Positions 9,119 through 18,265 of a stretch of 64,000 nt of DNA are shown piece after piece; the stretch's first letter is position 1, and each line of letters opens with the position of its first letter. The notes beneath the pieces were generated by a model. The model saw nothing but the letters and a program-made list of their open reading frames with translations. It did not search any database and was not told the DNA's origin. This stretch comes from Arenimonas sp. (GTDB taxonomy: Bacteria > Pseudomonadota > Alphaproteobacteria > Rhizobiales > Rhizobiaceae): the NCBI GenBank assembly GCA_019459145.1, contig JAIBEK010000047.1, positions 62,001 through 126,000 of the forward strand. The letters run 5' to 3'. Both the position numbers and the translations under genes were made by a program.

Positions 9119-9922
9119 TCACACGGTCGGGATCGTCCCGCCATCGATGACATATTCGGCCCCGTGGATGGAAGCGGCCCGATCGGAGGCGAGGAACGCC
9201 ACCAGTTCCGCGACCTCCTCGGGCCAGGCCGGGCGGCCGATCGGAATTCCGCCCAGCGCATCCATGATGCCCTGCCGGGCTGCGGCCTCGTCCGTCCCGC
9301 TACCGGTCGCCAGGCGCTTGACCAGATGATCGGCGGCCTCCGTCATGATCCAGCCGGGAGACACCGTGTTGACGCGCACGCCGGCCGGGCCGAGCTCCTT
9401 CGACAGGGACTTGCTGTAGCTCGCAAGCGCCGCCTTGGCTGCCGCATAGGCGATCGTCGATTCATGCAGCGGCAGGCGACGCTGGATCGACGCCACATGG
9501 ATCACGACCCCCGCGCCACGTTCGATCATGCCGGGCACCAGCAGGCGGTCCAGGCGGACGGCCGGCAGCAGGTTGACCGCCAGCTCCTGCTGCCAGAAGT
9601 TCTCTGTCGCGGCGCGGAAACCGCCGCCGGGCGTCGCCGATCCGCCGAGGCAGTGCACGAGGATATCCACGCCGCCGAGACTGGAGAGGACGGCTTCCGC
9701 AAGCGTGCCGACACCCTCCTCCGTCGTGAGGTCGGCTGGCACGAAGAGCGTGCCCTCCTCAAGGTCCTGCGGGGCGGACCGGGCCGCCGTCAGGGTCTTT
9801 GCACCGGCAGCGGCAAATCGGGCCGCGACCGCCGCACCCGCCCCCTTGGTGCCGCCCGTCACCACGACGCGGCGGCCGGCAAATTCCGTCGGATCGACCC
9901 GGAAGCGCTGGTGAACCGTCAT
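9119..9922 (-). CDS. Short-chain dehydrogenase/reductase (SDR) oxidoreductase
   Basis: NAD(P)-dependent classical SDR of 267 aa. The cofactor motif TGGTKGAG lies at residues 22-29, and catalytic Ser145, Tyr159 and Lys163 (YAAAK) are intact. A C-terminal YVIDGG segment is typical of the family. The substrate is unknown. It overlaps the SnoaL-like gene by four bases (ATGA), so the two are translationally coupled. The divergent HxlR regulator is the obvious candidate for controlling the pair. Such SDR/NTF2/HxlR cassettes are common accessory modules for reactive carbonyls or xenobiotics; that role is inference. Confidence 0.88.
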   Translation of the reverse strand: MTVHQRFRVDPTEFAGRRVVVTGGTKGAGAAVAARFAAAGAKTLTAARSAPQDLEEGTLFVPADLTTEEGVGTLAEAVLSSLGGVDILVHCLGGSATPGGGFRAATENFWQQELAVNLLPAVRLDRLLVPGMIERGAGVVIHVASIQRRLPLHESTIAYAAAKAALASYSKSLSKELGPAGVRVNTVSPGWIMTEAADHLVKRLATGSGTDEAAARQGIMDALGGIPIGRPAWPEEVAELVAFLASDRAASIHGAEYVIDGGTIPTV

Positions 9923-10248
9923 GCGCCGATCTCCAGCCGGGCAATGCTGCCGCCGGTGAGCGTGAAGCGATACCGCAGCGTGATCGGGCTTCCCGGAAAG
10001 GTTCCCGAAACCTCGGCGTGCACGACGGCCGTGTCGCCCTCGACGGCAAAGTCGCGAACAACGGACCTGTCATTGTAGCGAGCCCGCGTCTCCTCCATCC
10101 AGCTGCGGATGGCCTGCCTGCCTTCGTAGGCACGGTTTTCGTCACTCACCACCGCATCCTCGGCAAAACCGGACAGCGCGGCGGCGAAGTCGCCGGAATT
10201 CTTGCCGGCGAAATAATCTTCGACCGGTCTGGGAAAGTTCTGTGGCAT
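9919..10248 (-). CDS. SnoaL-like (NTF2-fold) protein
   Basis: 109 aa alpha+beta-barrel NTF2-like protein of the SnoaL/ketosteroid-isomerase-like group. It has an N-terminal helix with the typical [21 protein letters not shown] pattern in two blocks, followed by beta strands with a conserved EGRQAI and W. The ATG at 10248 is preceded by GAGAGAGA. The longer open frame upstream runs into the divergent promoter and is not used. The stop overlaps the start of the downstream SDR gene. It may be a small enzyme or a binding partner working with the SDR; the substrate is not known. Confidence 0.75.
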   Translation of the reverse strand: MPQNFPRPVEDYFAGKNSGDFAAALSGFAEDAVVSDENRAYEGRQAIRSWMEETRARYNDRSVVRDFAVEGDTAVVHAEVSGTFPGSPITLRYRFTLTGGSIARLEIGA

Positions 10249-10324
10249 GATATCTCTCTCATCTTCGATTGCGTTGAGAGCCTGCGCGCTTGCTCGAAAA
10301 CCAAGATGGCCATAAGCTGGCGAT

Positions 10325-10741
10325 ATGACAAGAACAGACGAAAATGTAAGGTACTCACCTAAAAGTAAGGATAGGTATCCGACCCCCAGCGCAGGGGCTG
10401 CGGGTGTGGAAAACGTGCTTCGCATGCTGGAGGGGCGCTGGAAGCTGGTGATCCTCTTTCACCTGTTCGGCGGCAAAGTCCTGCGCTTTTCCGAGCTGGA
10501 ACGACAGACGCCGGGCATCTCGCAGAAAATGCTCATCCAGCAGCTGCGCCAGATGGAGGCGGACGGCATCGTCCGTCGCATCGTCTATCATCAGGTCCCG
10601 CCCCGGGTGGAATATTGCCTGACCGAATGGGGGCAAACCTTGTGCCCGGCACTGGATGCGCTGCTCACCTGGGCCGAGAACAAGCCGGAAAACACCGAAC
10701 CGGCCCCGACGCCCGACGGAACGGCCATCCCTCGTCGATGA
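10325..10741 (+). CDS. HxlR-family transcriptional regulator
   Basis: 138 aa winged helix-turn-helix regulator of the HxlR (DUF24) family. The core reads LEGRWKLVILFHLF, then FSELERQTPGISQKML (recognition helix) and YCLTEWGQTL. The conserved N-terminal Cys of redox-sensing HxlR proteins, normally just before the GGKW motif, is replaced here (SAGAAGVENV), so it may sense something other than thiol oxidation. It is divergent from the SnoaL/SDR pair with a 76 bp shared promoter, so it is likely their regulator. The start is uncertain: an operator-like dyad TACT-N8-AGTA (10352-10367) lies inside the first codons. Confidence 0.85.
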   Translation: MTRTDENVRYSPKSKDRYPTPSAGAAGVENVLRMLEGRWKLVILFHLFGGKVLRFSELERQTPGISQKMLIQQLRQMEADGIVRRIVYHQVPPRVEYCLTEWGQTLCPALDALLTWAENKPENTEPAPTPDGTAIPRR

Positions 10742-11496
10742 TCTTCTCCCCGCCCCTCGTCCCTGCCCGTCTCATCCGCCGCTACAAGCGTTTCCTGTTC
10801 GATGCGGTGCTGGAGGACGGCCGCGAGATCACCGGATTTTGCCCGAACACGGGCTCGATGCGGGGCCTGACCGCGCCTGGCTCGCGCATCTGGCTCTCGC
10901 AGCATGACAGCCCCAACCGCAAATATGCCCATGCCTTCGAACTGATCGAGGCGGAGGGCACCGTGGTTGGCGTGCATGCGGCGATGGCCAACCGGCTGGC
11001 GGAAGAGGCGATCCGCGGCGGCCTAGTGTCGGATCTCGCCCGCTATCCGGTGATTGCCCGCGAACAGCGCTACGGCGCCAGATCGCGGATCGACTTCCTG
11101 CTCTCGGCGCATGATCGCCCGTCGGTCTATGTCGAGGTGAAGAACGTGCATTTCACCCGCCGTCCGGGCCTTGCGGAATTTCCCGACACGGTGACGGCGC
11201 GCGGGGCGCGACACCTGGAGGAACTGATCGAGATCGCCCGGGGCGGCCAAAGGGCCGTGATGCTCTACCTGGTGCAACGCGAGGATTGCGACGCCTTGCG
11301 CATCTGCGCCGACCTCGACCCCGTCTATGCGCGCAGCTTTGCCCACGCGATCACGGCTGGTGTCGAGGCCTATGCAGTGAAATGCCGGGTCACGCCCGCG
11401 GAAATCGTGCCGCTCGAGCCGATCGCCATGGACGAACCCGGCCTTGCTGCATTATGTACGACAAAGACAGCATTTTCCACGATCGAAAGCGGATGA
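10738..11496 (+). CDS. sfsA: SfsA-family DNA/RNA nuclease (sugar fermentation stimulation protein)
   Basis: 252 aa SfsA homologue; E. coli SfsA is 234 aa. Family hallmarks are present: RYKRFLFDAVLEDG at the N-terminus, CPNTGSM, the nuclease-like region SRIDFLL and YVEVKNVHF, and the E-P/AD segment FPDTVTARGARHLEEL. The ATG at 10738 overlaps the stop of the HxlR gene (ATGA), so translation may be coupled although the two functions look unrelated. The next gene, map, starts right after the stop. E. coli SfsA was first linked to maltose metabolism and later described as a nuclease; its role here is not determined by context. Confidence 0.92.
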   Translation: MIFSPPLVPARLIRRYKRFLFDAVLEDGREITGFCPNTGSMRGLTAPGSRIWLSQHDSPNRKYAHAFELIEAEGTVVGVHAAMANRLAEEAIRGGLVSDLARYPVIAREQRYGARSRIDFLLSAHDRPSVYVEVKNVHFTRRPGLAEFPDTVTARGARHLEELIEIARGGQRAVMLYLVQREDCDALRICADLDPVYARSFAHAITAGVEAYAVKCRVTPAEIVPLEPIAMDEPGLAALCTTKTAFSTIESG

Positions 11497-12333
11497 ATGG
11501 TAACCTATATCGAAGCGGCGACCGCCCCGCTGAAGAACACCGGCGCGATCAGACTCTATGGGCCTGAGGATTTTGCGGGCATGCGCAAGGCCTGCCAGCT
11601 GACTGCGCGCTGCCTCGACGAACTCGTGCCGATGGTCAAGCCCGGGGTCACGACCGATTCCATCGACCGCTTCGTCTTCGAATTCGGCATGGACAACGGC
11701 GCGCTGCCGGCGACGCTCAACTATCGCGGCTATACCAGGTCGGTCTGCACCTCGATCAACCATGTCGTCTGCCACGGCATTCCCAATGACAAGCCGCTGC
11801 GCGAGGGCGATATCGTCAATATCGACGTGACCTATGTGCTCGACGGCTGGCATGGCGATTCAAGCCGCATGTATCCGGTGGGCGAGATCAAGCGGTCGGC
11901 CGAACGCCTGCTCGAGGTTACCTATGAATGCCTGATGCGCGGCATTGGAGCGGTGCGCCCCGGCGCCCGCACCGGCGCCATCGGCGAGGCGATCCAGACC
12001 TATGCCGAGGCCGAGCGCTGCTCGGTGGTGCGCGATTTCTGCGGCCACGGCGTTGGTCGCCTGTTCCACGACAGCCCGAACATCCTGCATTACGGCCGCG
12101 CCAATGAAGGCCCGGAACTGAAGGAAGGCATGATCTTCACCATCGAGCCGATGATCAATCTCGGCCGGCCGCATGTGAAGGTACTGTCCGACGGCTGGAC
12201 GGCGGTGACCCGCGACCGGTCGCTGACCGCACAGTACGAACATGCGGTCGGCGTCACCGCCACGGGCTGCGAGATCTTCACCCTGTCGCCGGGCGGCTTC
12301 GACCGGCCGGGCCTTCCGCCACTCAAGGGCTGA
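11497..12333 (+). CDS. map: Type I methionine aminopeptidase
   Basis: Removes the N-terminal Met from nascent proteins in the cytoplasm; essential in most bacteria. It is 278 aa and the metal ligands are recognisable: Asp in [19 protein letters not shown] (two Asp), His in [12 protein letters not shown], Glu in FTIEPMI, and Glu in QYEHAVGV. The ATG follows the sfsA stop directly, so the genes are probably co-transcribed. radC begins 2 bp after its stop. Confidence 0.97.
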   Translation: MVTYIEAATAPLKNTGAIRLYGPEDFAGMRKACQLTARCLDELVPMVKPGVTTDSIDRFVFEFGMDNGALPATLNYRGYTRSVCTSINHVVCHGIPNDKPLREGDIVNIDVTYVLDGWHGDSSRMYPVGEIKRSAERLLEVTYECLMRGIGAVRPGARTGAIGEAIQTYAEAERCSVVRDFCGHGVGRLFHDSPNILHYGRANEGPELKEGMIFTIEPMINLGRPHVKVLSDGWTAVTRDRSLTAQYEHAVGVTATGCEIFTLSPGGFDRPGLPPLKG

Positions 12334-12335
12334 CC

Positions 12336-13199
12336 ATGACAAAGCCCCCTCCTCCCGGCCCCCGCGACAGCGAAGACGAACCCGCCTTCGACCTGCGCGG
12401 GGCGAACGGAGGGGCCGAGGGGGAAGCAGGTGAAGCGGGCGACGAACGCGGCTTCTTCGCCGAGCAAGCGACGAAATCCGGCGCATTGAAAAAGCGTGCC
12501 GCCGTGAGCGAAACGGTCGAGACGGCGGAAGCGCATTATCACGGCCATCGCGACCGCTTGAGGGAGCGCTACCGCGAAAGCGGCGATACGGCGCTCGCCG
12601 ACTACGAGATCCTCGAACTCCTGCTGTTTCGCCTCATTCCCCGGCGCGATACCAAGCCGATCGCCAAGGCGCTGATCGCCCGGTTCGGGTCGCTCGCCGG
12701 CGTCTTTGGCGCCCAGCCGGCGCTGCTGCAGGAGGTCAAGGGCGTCGGCGAAAGCGTCGCGCTGGAACTCAAGCTGATCGCCAGCGTCGCCCAGCGCATG
12801 CTGAAAAGCGAGATCCGCGGCCGCCAGGTGCTCTCCTCGTGGTCATCGGTGATCGACTACTGCCATACGGCGATGGCCTACGAATCGACCGAGCAGTTCC
12901 GCATCCTGTTCCTCGACAAGCGCAATGCGCTGATCGCCGACGAGGTGCAGGGCCGCGGCACGGTCGACCACACCCCGGTCTATCCGCGCGAAGTGGTGAA
13001 GCGCGCACTCGAACTCTCGGCGACCGCCATCATCCTCGTGCACAACCACCCGTCCGGCGATCCCACCCCCTCGCGCGCCGACATCGACATGACCAAGATG
13101 ATCGTCGATACCGCCAAACCGCTCGGAATCACCGTCCACGACCACATCATCATCGGCCGCGACGGCCATGCCAGCCTGAGGGGGTTGAGGTTGATCTGA
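12336..13199 (+). CDS. radC: RadC-family JAMM/MPN+ protein
   Basis: 287 aa RadC homologue. The N-terminal about 60 residues are charged and disordered. A helix-hairpin-helix segment follows (residues about 115-150, [12 protein letters not shown]...[12 protein letters not shown]). The C-terminal MPN+/JAMM domain has a complete zinc motif: His236, His238, Ser246 and Asp249 in [14 protein letters not shown]. RadC was once called a DNA-repair protein, but that role has been doubted and its biochemical function remains unclear. It is third in the sfsA-map-radC run. Confidence 0.93.
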   Translation: MTKPPPPGPRDSEDEPAFDLRGANGGAEGEAGEAGDERGFFAEQATKSGALKKRAAVSETVETAEAHYHGHRDRLRERYRESGDTALADYEILELLLFRLIPRRDTKPIAKALIARFGSLAGVFGAQPALLQEVKGVGESVALELKLIASVAQRMLKSEIRGRQVLSSWSSVIDYCHTAMAYESTEQFRILFLDKRNALIADEVQGRGTVDHTPVYPREVVKRALELSATAIILVHNHPSGDPTPSRADIDMTKMIVDTAKPLGITVHDHIIIGRDGHASLRGLRLI

Positions 13200-13261
13200 G
13201 GGGGATCATCGGTTTCGACAGGGTGGAGGATAAGTGCGCCGACACGGCCGTCGCGGGAGCT

Positions 13262-13816
13262 TCAGCGCGCGACGATCCCATCCATGAATACGCCAACCAA
13301 ATGAGCGATGTGCGCTTGCGATGAACTGTCGTGCTCGGTAGCGAGCGATATTGCGGTCGCTACGCAGACGATGTCGTTGAAGCCGATATCTGGTCGAATA
13401 GCTCCCGCCTCCTGTGCGGCATGCAGAAGTCGGGCACCTTCCTCGCTGGTAGCGAGACATCCGGGCGTTCCAATCTGTAGAACCGTCCCGAGAGACGCGG
13501 CAAAACCTCGATACACATTCGAATACCGGACGAGTTCTTCAAGGTAGGCGCGCAAGGCGTCCGCGGGTTCGAGACCAACTGCTCTGGCACGGCTCGTTTC
13601 AGCAAAAGCCGAGAAGCGGGCGCTATAAGTTGCGGCGAGCAGGTCCTCACGACTGGGGAAGCGGCGATAGAGCGTCCCGATCCCAACTCCGGCGCGCTTT
13701 GCGACCTCGTCCAATGAAACGCCCGCGCCTCGCTCCATAAAGACGTCCTCGGCTGCAGCAAGGATTCGCTCCTTGTTCAGCTGCGCATCGGCTCGCAACG
13801 GGGTTTCGTCAGCCAA
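13262..13816 (-). CDS. TetR-family transcriptional repressor
   Basis: 184 aa TetR regulator. The N-terminal HTH is clear: RILAAAEDVFMERGAGVSLD, then VAKRAGVGIGTLYRRFPSREDLL. The ligand domain is unassigned. The frame extends to 14065 across the divergent gene, so the start was placed at the TTG at 13816, which has a strong AGGAGGA site at 13822-13828 and gives the usual N-terminal length. It diverges from an SDR gene, and the 91 bp between them hold two operator-like inverted repeats (13841-13860 and 13861-13889). It very likely represses itself and the SDR gene. Confidence 0.9.
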   Translation of the reverse strand: MADETPLRADAQLNKERILAAAEDVFMERGAGVSLDEVAKRAGVGIGTLYRRFPSREDLLAATYSARFSAFAETSRARAVGLEPADALRAYLEELVRYSNVYRGFAASLGTVLQIGTPGCLATSEEGARLLHAAQEAGAIRPDIGFNDIVCVATAISLATEHDSSSQAHIAHLVGVFMDGIVAR

Positions 13817-13836
13817 AAAATCCTCCTGATCCTGAC

Positions 13837-13864
13837 TTGCAAGTGGAGGATATCTCCATATAGT
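13837..13864 (+). promoter_or_regulatory. Putative promoter of the SDR gene
   Basis: TTGCAA (13837-13842), a 16 bp spacer and TATAGT (13859-13864). The promoter is embedded in the TetR operator repeats, which would explain repression by occlusion. Confidence 0.5.
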
Positions 13865-13889
13865 AAGTGGAGCAATCCTCCACTTACTA
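13841..13889. promoter_or_regulatory. Tandem TetR operator sites
   Basis: Site 2 is a perfect 12 bp inverted repeat, TAGTAAGTGGAG (13861-13872) and CTCCACTTACTA (13878-13889), with a 5 bp spacer. Site 1 is an imperfect copy, AAGTGGAG (13841-13848) and CTCCATA (13854-13860), with the same 5 bp spacer. The centres are 24 bp apart. Their location between a TetR gene and its divergent target strongly suggests operators. Confidence 0.8.
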
Positions 13890-13907
13890 CGAAAGCGAGC
13901 GAATGGC

Positions 13908-14651
13908 ATGACGAGGCGATTTGAAGACAAGGTCGTGGTGATCACGGGCGGAACGGACGGCATAGGCTTGACCACGGCCAAGCTATTCGCAGCAGAAGGT
14001 GCCCATGTGTATGTCACGGGACGTCGGCAAGAACGCCTGAACGAGGCGCTGGAGGAAATCGGCAACGGCGCTGTCGGCGTTCAAGGCGATGTCAGCGATC
14101 TGGCAAGTCTCGACAGGCTCTATGCGGAAGTAGAGCGTGATCGCGGTCGCGTAGATGTGGTCTTCGCAAATGCCGGTGTGTCGGAGTCCGCCCCGATCGG
14201 CGCCATTGAAGAAGATCATTTCGATCGCGTCTTCGGCATCAACGTGAAGGGCGCGGTCTTCACTGTGCAAAAGGCTCTGCCCCTTATGTCTGCCGGTGGC
14301 GCTATCGTGTTGACCGGATCGGGGGCGGGAGCCAAGGGCTTTGCCAACCTGTCCATCTACAGCGCCACAAAGGCCGCAATCCGCTCGTTCGCACGAACAT
14401 GGACGACCGATCTCAAAAGCCAGGGCATTCGCGTGAACGCCGTATCACCCGGCATGGTCCTGACACCGGCGATGCAGACCTATCTCCAGAACAATGCCGG
14501 CGCCGAGGAATGGATGCGGCAAACCATTCCGTTCGGCAGGCTCGCCCGGACCGAAGAGGTTGCCAAGGCGGTGTTGTTTCTCGCTTCGGACGAAAGCAGC
14601 TTCGTTGGCGGCGAGGAGCTATTCGTCGATGGCGGCTTCGTGGCAGTCTGA
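13908..14651 (+). CDS. Short-chain dehydrogenase/reductase (SDR)
   Basis: 247 aa classical SDR oxidoreductase. The cofactor motif TGGTDGIG is at residues 13-20, NAG at 88-90, and the catalytic residues Ser138, Tyr151 and Lys155 (YSATK) are intact. The C-terminal FVDGGFVAV is typical. The substrate is unknown. It is controlled, by position, by the divergent TetR repressor through the tandem operators upstream. The region between radC and tig seems to be an accessory insertion of this two-gene module. Confidence 0.9.
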   Translation: MTRRFEDKVVVITGGTDGIGLTTAKLFAAEGAHVYVTGRRQERLNEALEEIGNGAVGVQGDVSDLASLDRLYAEVERDRGRVDVVFANAGVSESAPIGAIEEDHFDRVFGINVKGAVFTVQKALPLMSAGGAIVLTGSGAGAKGFANLSIYSATKAAIRSFARTWTTDLKSQGIRVNAVSPGMVLTPAMQTYLQNNAGAEEWMRQTIPFGRLARTEEVAKAVLFLASDESSFVGGEELFVDGGFVAV

Positions 14652-14811
14652 AAACTCGTATCCGTCCTGGGCCGCCGCGCAACTTTCGAGCGGTCTCACC
14701 GCAAGACGCCTCGCCAAAGTCGGAGTTTTGCGGCGGAACTTTCATGGCGCCCGTTCACCGCTTCGGACCGTAACCAGCCTTGACCGCTCAAGCCCCACTT
14801 CTCCCAAACGC

Positions 14812-14839
14812 AAAAAGGCCGCCCCACCGGGCGGCCTTT
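14812..14839 (-). terminator. Rho-independent terminator of tig
   Basis: AAAGGCCGCCC (14814-14824) and GGGCGGCCTTT (14829-14839) form an 11 bp perfect stem with a 4 nt loop. On the minus strand it is followed by a short U-run, 28 bp after the tig stop. Confidence 0.85.
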
Positions 14840-14866
14840 CCACATGTCCATTCTAAAATCCAAAGC

Positions 14867-16348
14867 TTATTCGGCGTCGCCTTCGGCGGCCTTCTTCTTC
14901 GGGGCTGCCTTCTTCTTCGGAGCGGCTTCTTCGCCGTCAGCAGCGTCGTCAGCCTTGGCGGCGGCCTTCTTCTTCGGGGCTGCCTTCTTGGCCGGCTTGT
15001 CGCCTTCTTCGGCTTCGTCGTCGGCCAGCAGCTCTTCCTTGGAGACCTTCTTGTCGGTCACGTCGATCTCAGCCAGCAGCTTGTCGATGACCTTTTCTTC
15101 GAAGATCGGGGCGCGCAGCGAGGCGGAAGCGCCCGGCGTGTTGCGGAAGAAGTCGAGGATCTGCTTTTCCTGGCCCGGGAACTGCTGCAGCTGGGCGTAG
15201 AGCGCGCGCTGCATTTCGTCCTCGGAGACTTCGACGCCGCCCTTTTCACCGATTTCCGACAGAACGAGGCCGAGACGAACGCGGCGCTCGGCGAGCGTGC
15301 GGTATTCGGTGCGGGCTTCTTCTTCGGTCGTGTCTTCGTCGGCGAAGGTCTTGCCGGACTGGGCGAGATCGGTGTTGATCTGGCGCCAGATGTTCTCGAA
15401 CTCGGCGTCGACGAGTTTGGAGGGCGTGTCGAACTTGTAGAGTTCGTCCAGCTGGTCGAGGATCTGACGCTTGACCTTCTGGCGGGTGACGTTGCCGTAC
15501 TGGCTCTCGATCTGGCCGCGGACGATTTCCTTCAGCTTGTCGAGCGATTCGATGCCGAGCTTGGAGGCGAGTTCGTCGTTGAGTTCAATGGCGGCAGGGG
15601 CTGCCACTTCCTTGACGGTGATGTCGAAGGTGGCTTCCTTGCCGGCGAGGTTGGCAGCCGGATAATCGGCCGGGAAGTTGACGGTGATGACCTTTTCATC
15701 GCCGGCCTTGAGGCCGACGAGCTGGTCTTCGAAACCGGGGATGAATCGGTTCGAACCGATGACCAGTTCGGCATCCTCGTCCTTGCCGCCGTCGAAGGCA
15801 ACGCCGTCAACCTTGCCGAGGTAATCCATGGTGACGCGGTCGCCTTCGGCGGCCTTGCCCTTCTTGGCTTCGAAGGTGCGGGCATTCTCGGCGATCTTCT
15901 CGATCTGCTCGATGACTTCCGCATCCGCGACGTCGACCACTTCGCGGGTGACCTTGATGCCGTCGACCGGCTTCAGTTCGATCGGCGGGATGACCTCATA
16001 GGACAGGGTGAATTCGAGGTCGGCCTGGGCCGACAGGATCTTGTCGGCTTCGGCCTCGTCCTCGGTCATGGCGATTTCCGGCTGGGTCGCCGACTTTTCG
16101 CCGCGCTCCGACAGGATGGCGGACGGCTTGTCGCGGATGATCTCGTTGACCAGTTCGGCCATGATCGACTTGCCGTACATCTTCTTCAGGTGACCGACCG
16201 GAACCTTGCCCGGACGGAAGCCGTTGATGCGGACCTTGTCCTTGGTCTCGGCCAGGCGCTCGTTCATGCGAGCTTCCATGTCCTTGGCCGGGATGACGAC
16301 CTTGATTTCGCGCTTCAGCCCTTCAGCGAGCGTTTCGATAACCTGCAT
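14867..16348 (-). CDS. tig: Trigger factor (ribosome-bound chaperone and prolyl isomerase)
   Basis: Binds the ribosome exit tunnel and shields nascent chains. The ribosome-docking signature GFRPGKVP is at residues 43-50. A central FKBP-type PPIase domain (about 160-245, [20 protein letters not shown]) and a helical C-terminal chaperone domain follow. At 493 aa it is about 60 residues longer than E. coli trigger factor (432 aa). The excess is a low-complexity tail of alternating Lys/Ala/Pro blocks ([11 protein letters not shown] repeated) and acidic residues. This tail appears as short repeated codons at 14876-15005. A terminator follows the stop and tRNA-Leu lies upstream. Confidence 0.96.
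   Translation of the reverse strand: MQVIETLAEGLKREIKVVIPAKDMEARMNERLAETKDKVRINGFRPGKVPVGHLKKMYGKSIMAELVNEIIRDKPSAILSERGEKSATQPEIAMTEDEAEADKILSAQADLEFTLSYEVIPPIELKPVDGIKVTREVVDVADAEVIEQIEKIAENARTFEAKKGKAAEGDRVTMDYLGKVDGVAFDGGKDEDAELVIGSNRFIPGFEDQLVGLKAGDEKVITVNFPADYPAANLAGKEATFDITVKEVAAPAAIELNDELASKLGIESLDKLKEIVRGQIESQYGNVTRQKVKRQILDQLDELYKFDTPSKLVDAEFENIWRQINTDLAQSGKTFADEDTTEEEARTEYRTLAERRVRLGLVLSEIGEKGGVEVSEDEMQRALYAQLQQFPGQEKQILDFFRNTPGASASLRAPIFEEKVIDKLLAEIDVTDKKVSKEELLADDEAEEGDKPAKKAAPKKKAAAKADDAADGEEAAPKKKAAPKKKAAEGDAE
14876..15005. repeat. Short tandem codon repeats encoding the Lys/Ala tail of trigger factor
   Basis: Repeated units resembling GCCTTCTTCTTCGG occur several times on the plus strand (AAG/GCC-rich codons on the minus strand). 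They encode the repeated [10 protein letters not shown] blocks at the C-terminus of Tig. Such repeats are prone to length change by slippage. Confidence 0.6.
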
Positions 16349-16533
16349 GTTCTTACCTTCATGTCGTGGCGGCCGTGCTCGGACAGCCGGTTGTTTCCCT
16401 GAGCACGACGCCGGAATCTTCTGTTCCCGGACGTGGCTGCGGCGCAGTCTTCAAGCATTCCTGCCAGGCAAATCGGTGAAAGGAGTGGCGGGTTCGTCCC
16501 CGGTCCGCCTCGCACCGCCCCGCTCGGCAAATC

Positions 16534-16618
<85 letters not shown>

Positions 16619-16933
16619 GTCCAAAGAAAATGCATGCAGCCGTTGCGCATGCCCCTCCGGAGCGCGCGTCTCTATATCACCCGTTTTTGCCCGCGCAAAG
16701 GAAAAATGACGGTTCTGGCGGCCGCTTCCCAAGGAAAGACGGCAGGGGCGAAGCGCGTCGCACCGGGCTATCCGGGCGGCACAACCGGCAATCGGGGCGG
16801 CCCAGCCGCCGCCGACGGGGGCACCCGCCCCGCTGCCTGAGGAAGGGTATATCCAAAATTGCTTCTTTACATTCAGCAAAAGATAGGCTTTTCGTCATGA
16901 AAACGTCACAAACACCCATCGCGAAGCTCGGCA
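16619..16933. other. Intergenic region with tRNA-Leu promoter; no gene seen
   Basis: 315 bp between tRNA-Leu (minus) and the hypothetical gene (plus). On the minus strand, TTGCGC (16693-16698), a 16 bp spacer, TATAGA (16671-16676) and a GC-rich discriminator form a stable-RNA promoter like those of tRNA-Glu. The remainder is GC-rich, and the open frames across it are shadows. A plus-strand promoter for the next gene was not identified. Confidence 0.5.
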
Positions 16934-17578
16934 ATGGCATTTCCTCCCACCTGCATCTTCTATTCGACCATAGCGCTCAATACATGGACGAAACGCTGCC
17001 GTGTCGATGGGCGGCTCTACGACGCCCATCTCGGCAAATGGATGTTCTATAATCCAGCGCTTCAGGAGAAATACTTCCATGTACGTTCGGGCAACATCGA
17101 TTCGACCGCCCGCAGCCGGCCGAGCGAGCGCCAGCTTGTGGAAATGTCGGAACATGAACTGAGCGGGCGCTACCCCATATCCGTGTGGAAGGAAGCGCTG
17201 TCGACACCGATCTCCCGCCGCCTCGCGGAAATCTGGATCGCCAGCACCCGGCTTCACCGCAACGGCCTCGGCCCCGAGCCCGGATCGCTGGTCATCGCCC
17301 GCCAGTACAAGCGCAATTTCCGCGGCTATGGGCCGACGGCCGGCCTGAAGATCGGCGATGCGCGGCTTCTTGCGCCGCGCGACCCGGTGACGCAGGAGGA
17401 GATGATCGCTGCCGGCGTCCAGCCGGACCGCTATCTGAGCTGCGTGCGGCAGACCATCAACGGCTATGTTTCCGATCTCTGTTCGGTGGTCGGCGTCGTG
17501 CCGATCGACGCGGAGGACGAGGTTCGCGAACTGGCCGAACATATCGATGGCCTGCTGAATGGCGGCACAGCGAACTAA
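16934..17578 (+). CDS. Hypothetical protein
   Basis: Predicted soluble protein of 214 aa with no signal peptide, no membrane helix and no domain that I recognise. From about residue 25 onwards it has an ordinary globular composition (DGRLYDAHLGKWMFYNP, RPSERQLVEMSEHELSGRYP). The first 25 residues look less natural, and a second frame just upstream (from about 16897) reads plausibly as MKTSQTPIAKLGNGISSHLH before running out near 17052. The true N-terminus may therefore lie in the other frame, or the start may be internal. It stands alone between tRNA-Leu and the GDYXXLXY gene, which is on the opposite strand. Confidence 0.6.
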   Translation: MAFPPTCIFYSTIALNTWTKRCRVDGRLYDAHLGKWMFYNPALQEKYFHVRSGNIDSTARSRPSERQLVEMSEHELSGRYPISVWKEALSTPISRRLAEIWIASTRLHRNGLGPEPGSLVIARQYKRNFRGYGPTAGLKIGDARLLAPRDPVTQEEMIAAGVQPDRYLSCVRQTINGYVSDLCSVVGVVPIDAEDEVRELAEHIDGLLNGGTAN

Positions 17579-17662
17579 ACCGTCATCAGAGCGGACGATT
17601 GTGTGCCAAAGTCGTGAGCCACGCGGTCAAAGTGCCCTCCCCACCGGAACGAGCATGTCGCG

Positions 17663-18265
17663 CTAGTAGAGCGGCTCCTCATAGAGCGCCACGCCGCCCA
17701 TGCGCAGCTCGCGGATCTGGCTCTGCCCGCCCTTGCCGACGCGTGCGACGACCGCGACTTCCCCCGCATTGCGCGCCGTCTCGATTTCGTAGCCCTCGCC
17801 TTCCGGCACATAGAAGCGCTCTATGCCGTAGTCGACCCTGAGGCTTGCATCGGCGCTGGCCGTCAGTTCGCCCACGCCGTAATAGCGAAAGCGCTGTGTT
17901 TGAAGGATGACGCTGCCGTCCTGCGGTGCAAGCGCGCCGAAAGCGGCCTCGGCGACGGTCCAATAGCCGTCGCTTGCCGGCCGCAACCGCACCTGCATGG
18001 TCTGCCAGCCGGCCTCGACCGGACGTTCGCCTGTCATTACTGCGACCGGGATGGTCGAGATGTCGTAGGCAAGAACGACATAATCGCCGCGCAGCAGATC
18101 GCGCGGATCGACCGGCGCGGTCTTGAGCAGTATCTCGTCGCCGGAGCGCAGCAGCCCCGCCCTGCTCTCGATCATCGCGCCGAGAATGGCGGTCTGCAGC
18201 ACGCACAGGCCAAGCGCAATCGCCAAATAGCGCAATCCTGATCGTCCCGACCCCTGCTCGCTCAT
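17663..18265 (-). CDS. GDYXXLXY-domain membrane-anchored protein
   Basis: 200 aa protein with one N-terminal membrane helix (residues 11-31) followed by an extracytoplasmic domain containing the family-defining motif GDYVVLAY at residues 60-67. These proteins are typically encoded next to DUF2157 membrane proteins, as here. The ATG at 18265 overlaps the stop of the upstream DUF2157 gene (ATGA), so the two are translationally coupled and probably form a complex. The biochemical role of the pair is not established. Confidence 0.88.
   Translation of the reverse strand: MSEQGSGRSGLRYLAIALGLCVLQTAILGAMIESRAGLLRSGDEILLKTAPVDPRDLLRGDYVVLAYDISTIPVAVMTGERPVEAGWQTMQVRLRPASDGYWTVAEAAFGALAPQDGSVILQTQRFRYYGVGELTASADASLRVDYGIERFYVPEGEGYEIETARNAGEVAVVARVGKGGQSQIRELRMGGVALYEEPLY

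Noticed and set aside
15174..15200. Possible programmed frameshift in tig
   Set aside because: The reading frame is continuous across the gene and matches trigger factor throughout.
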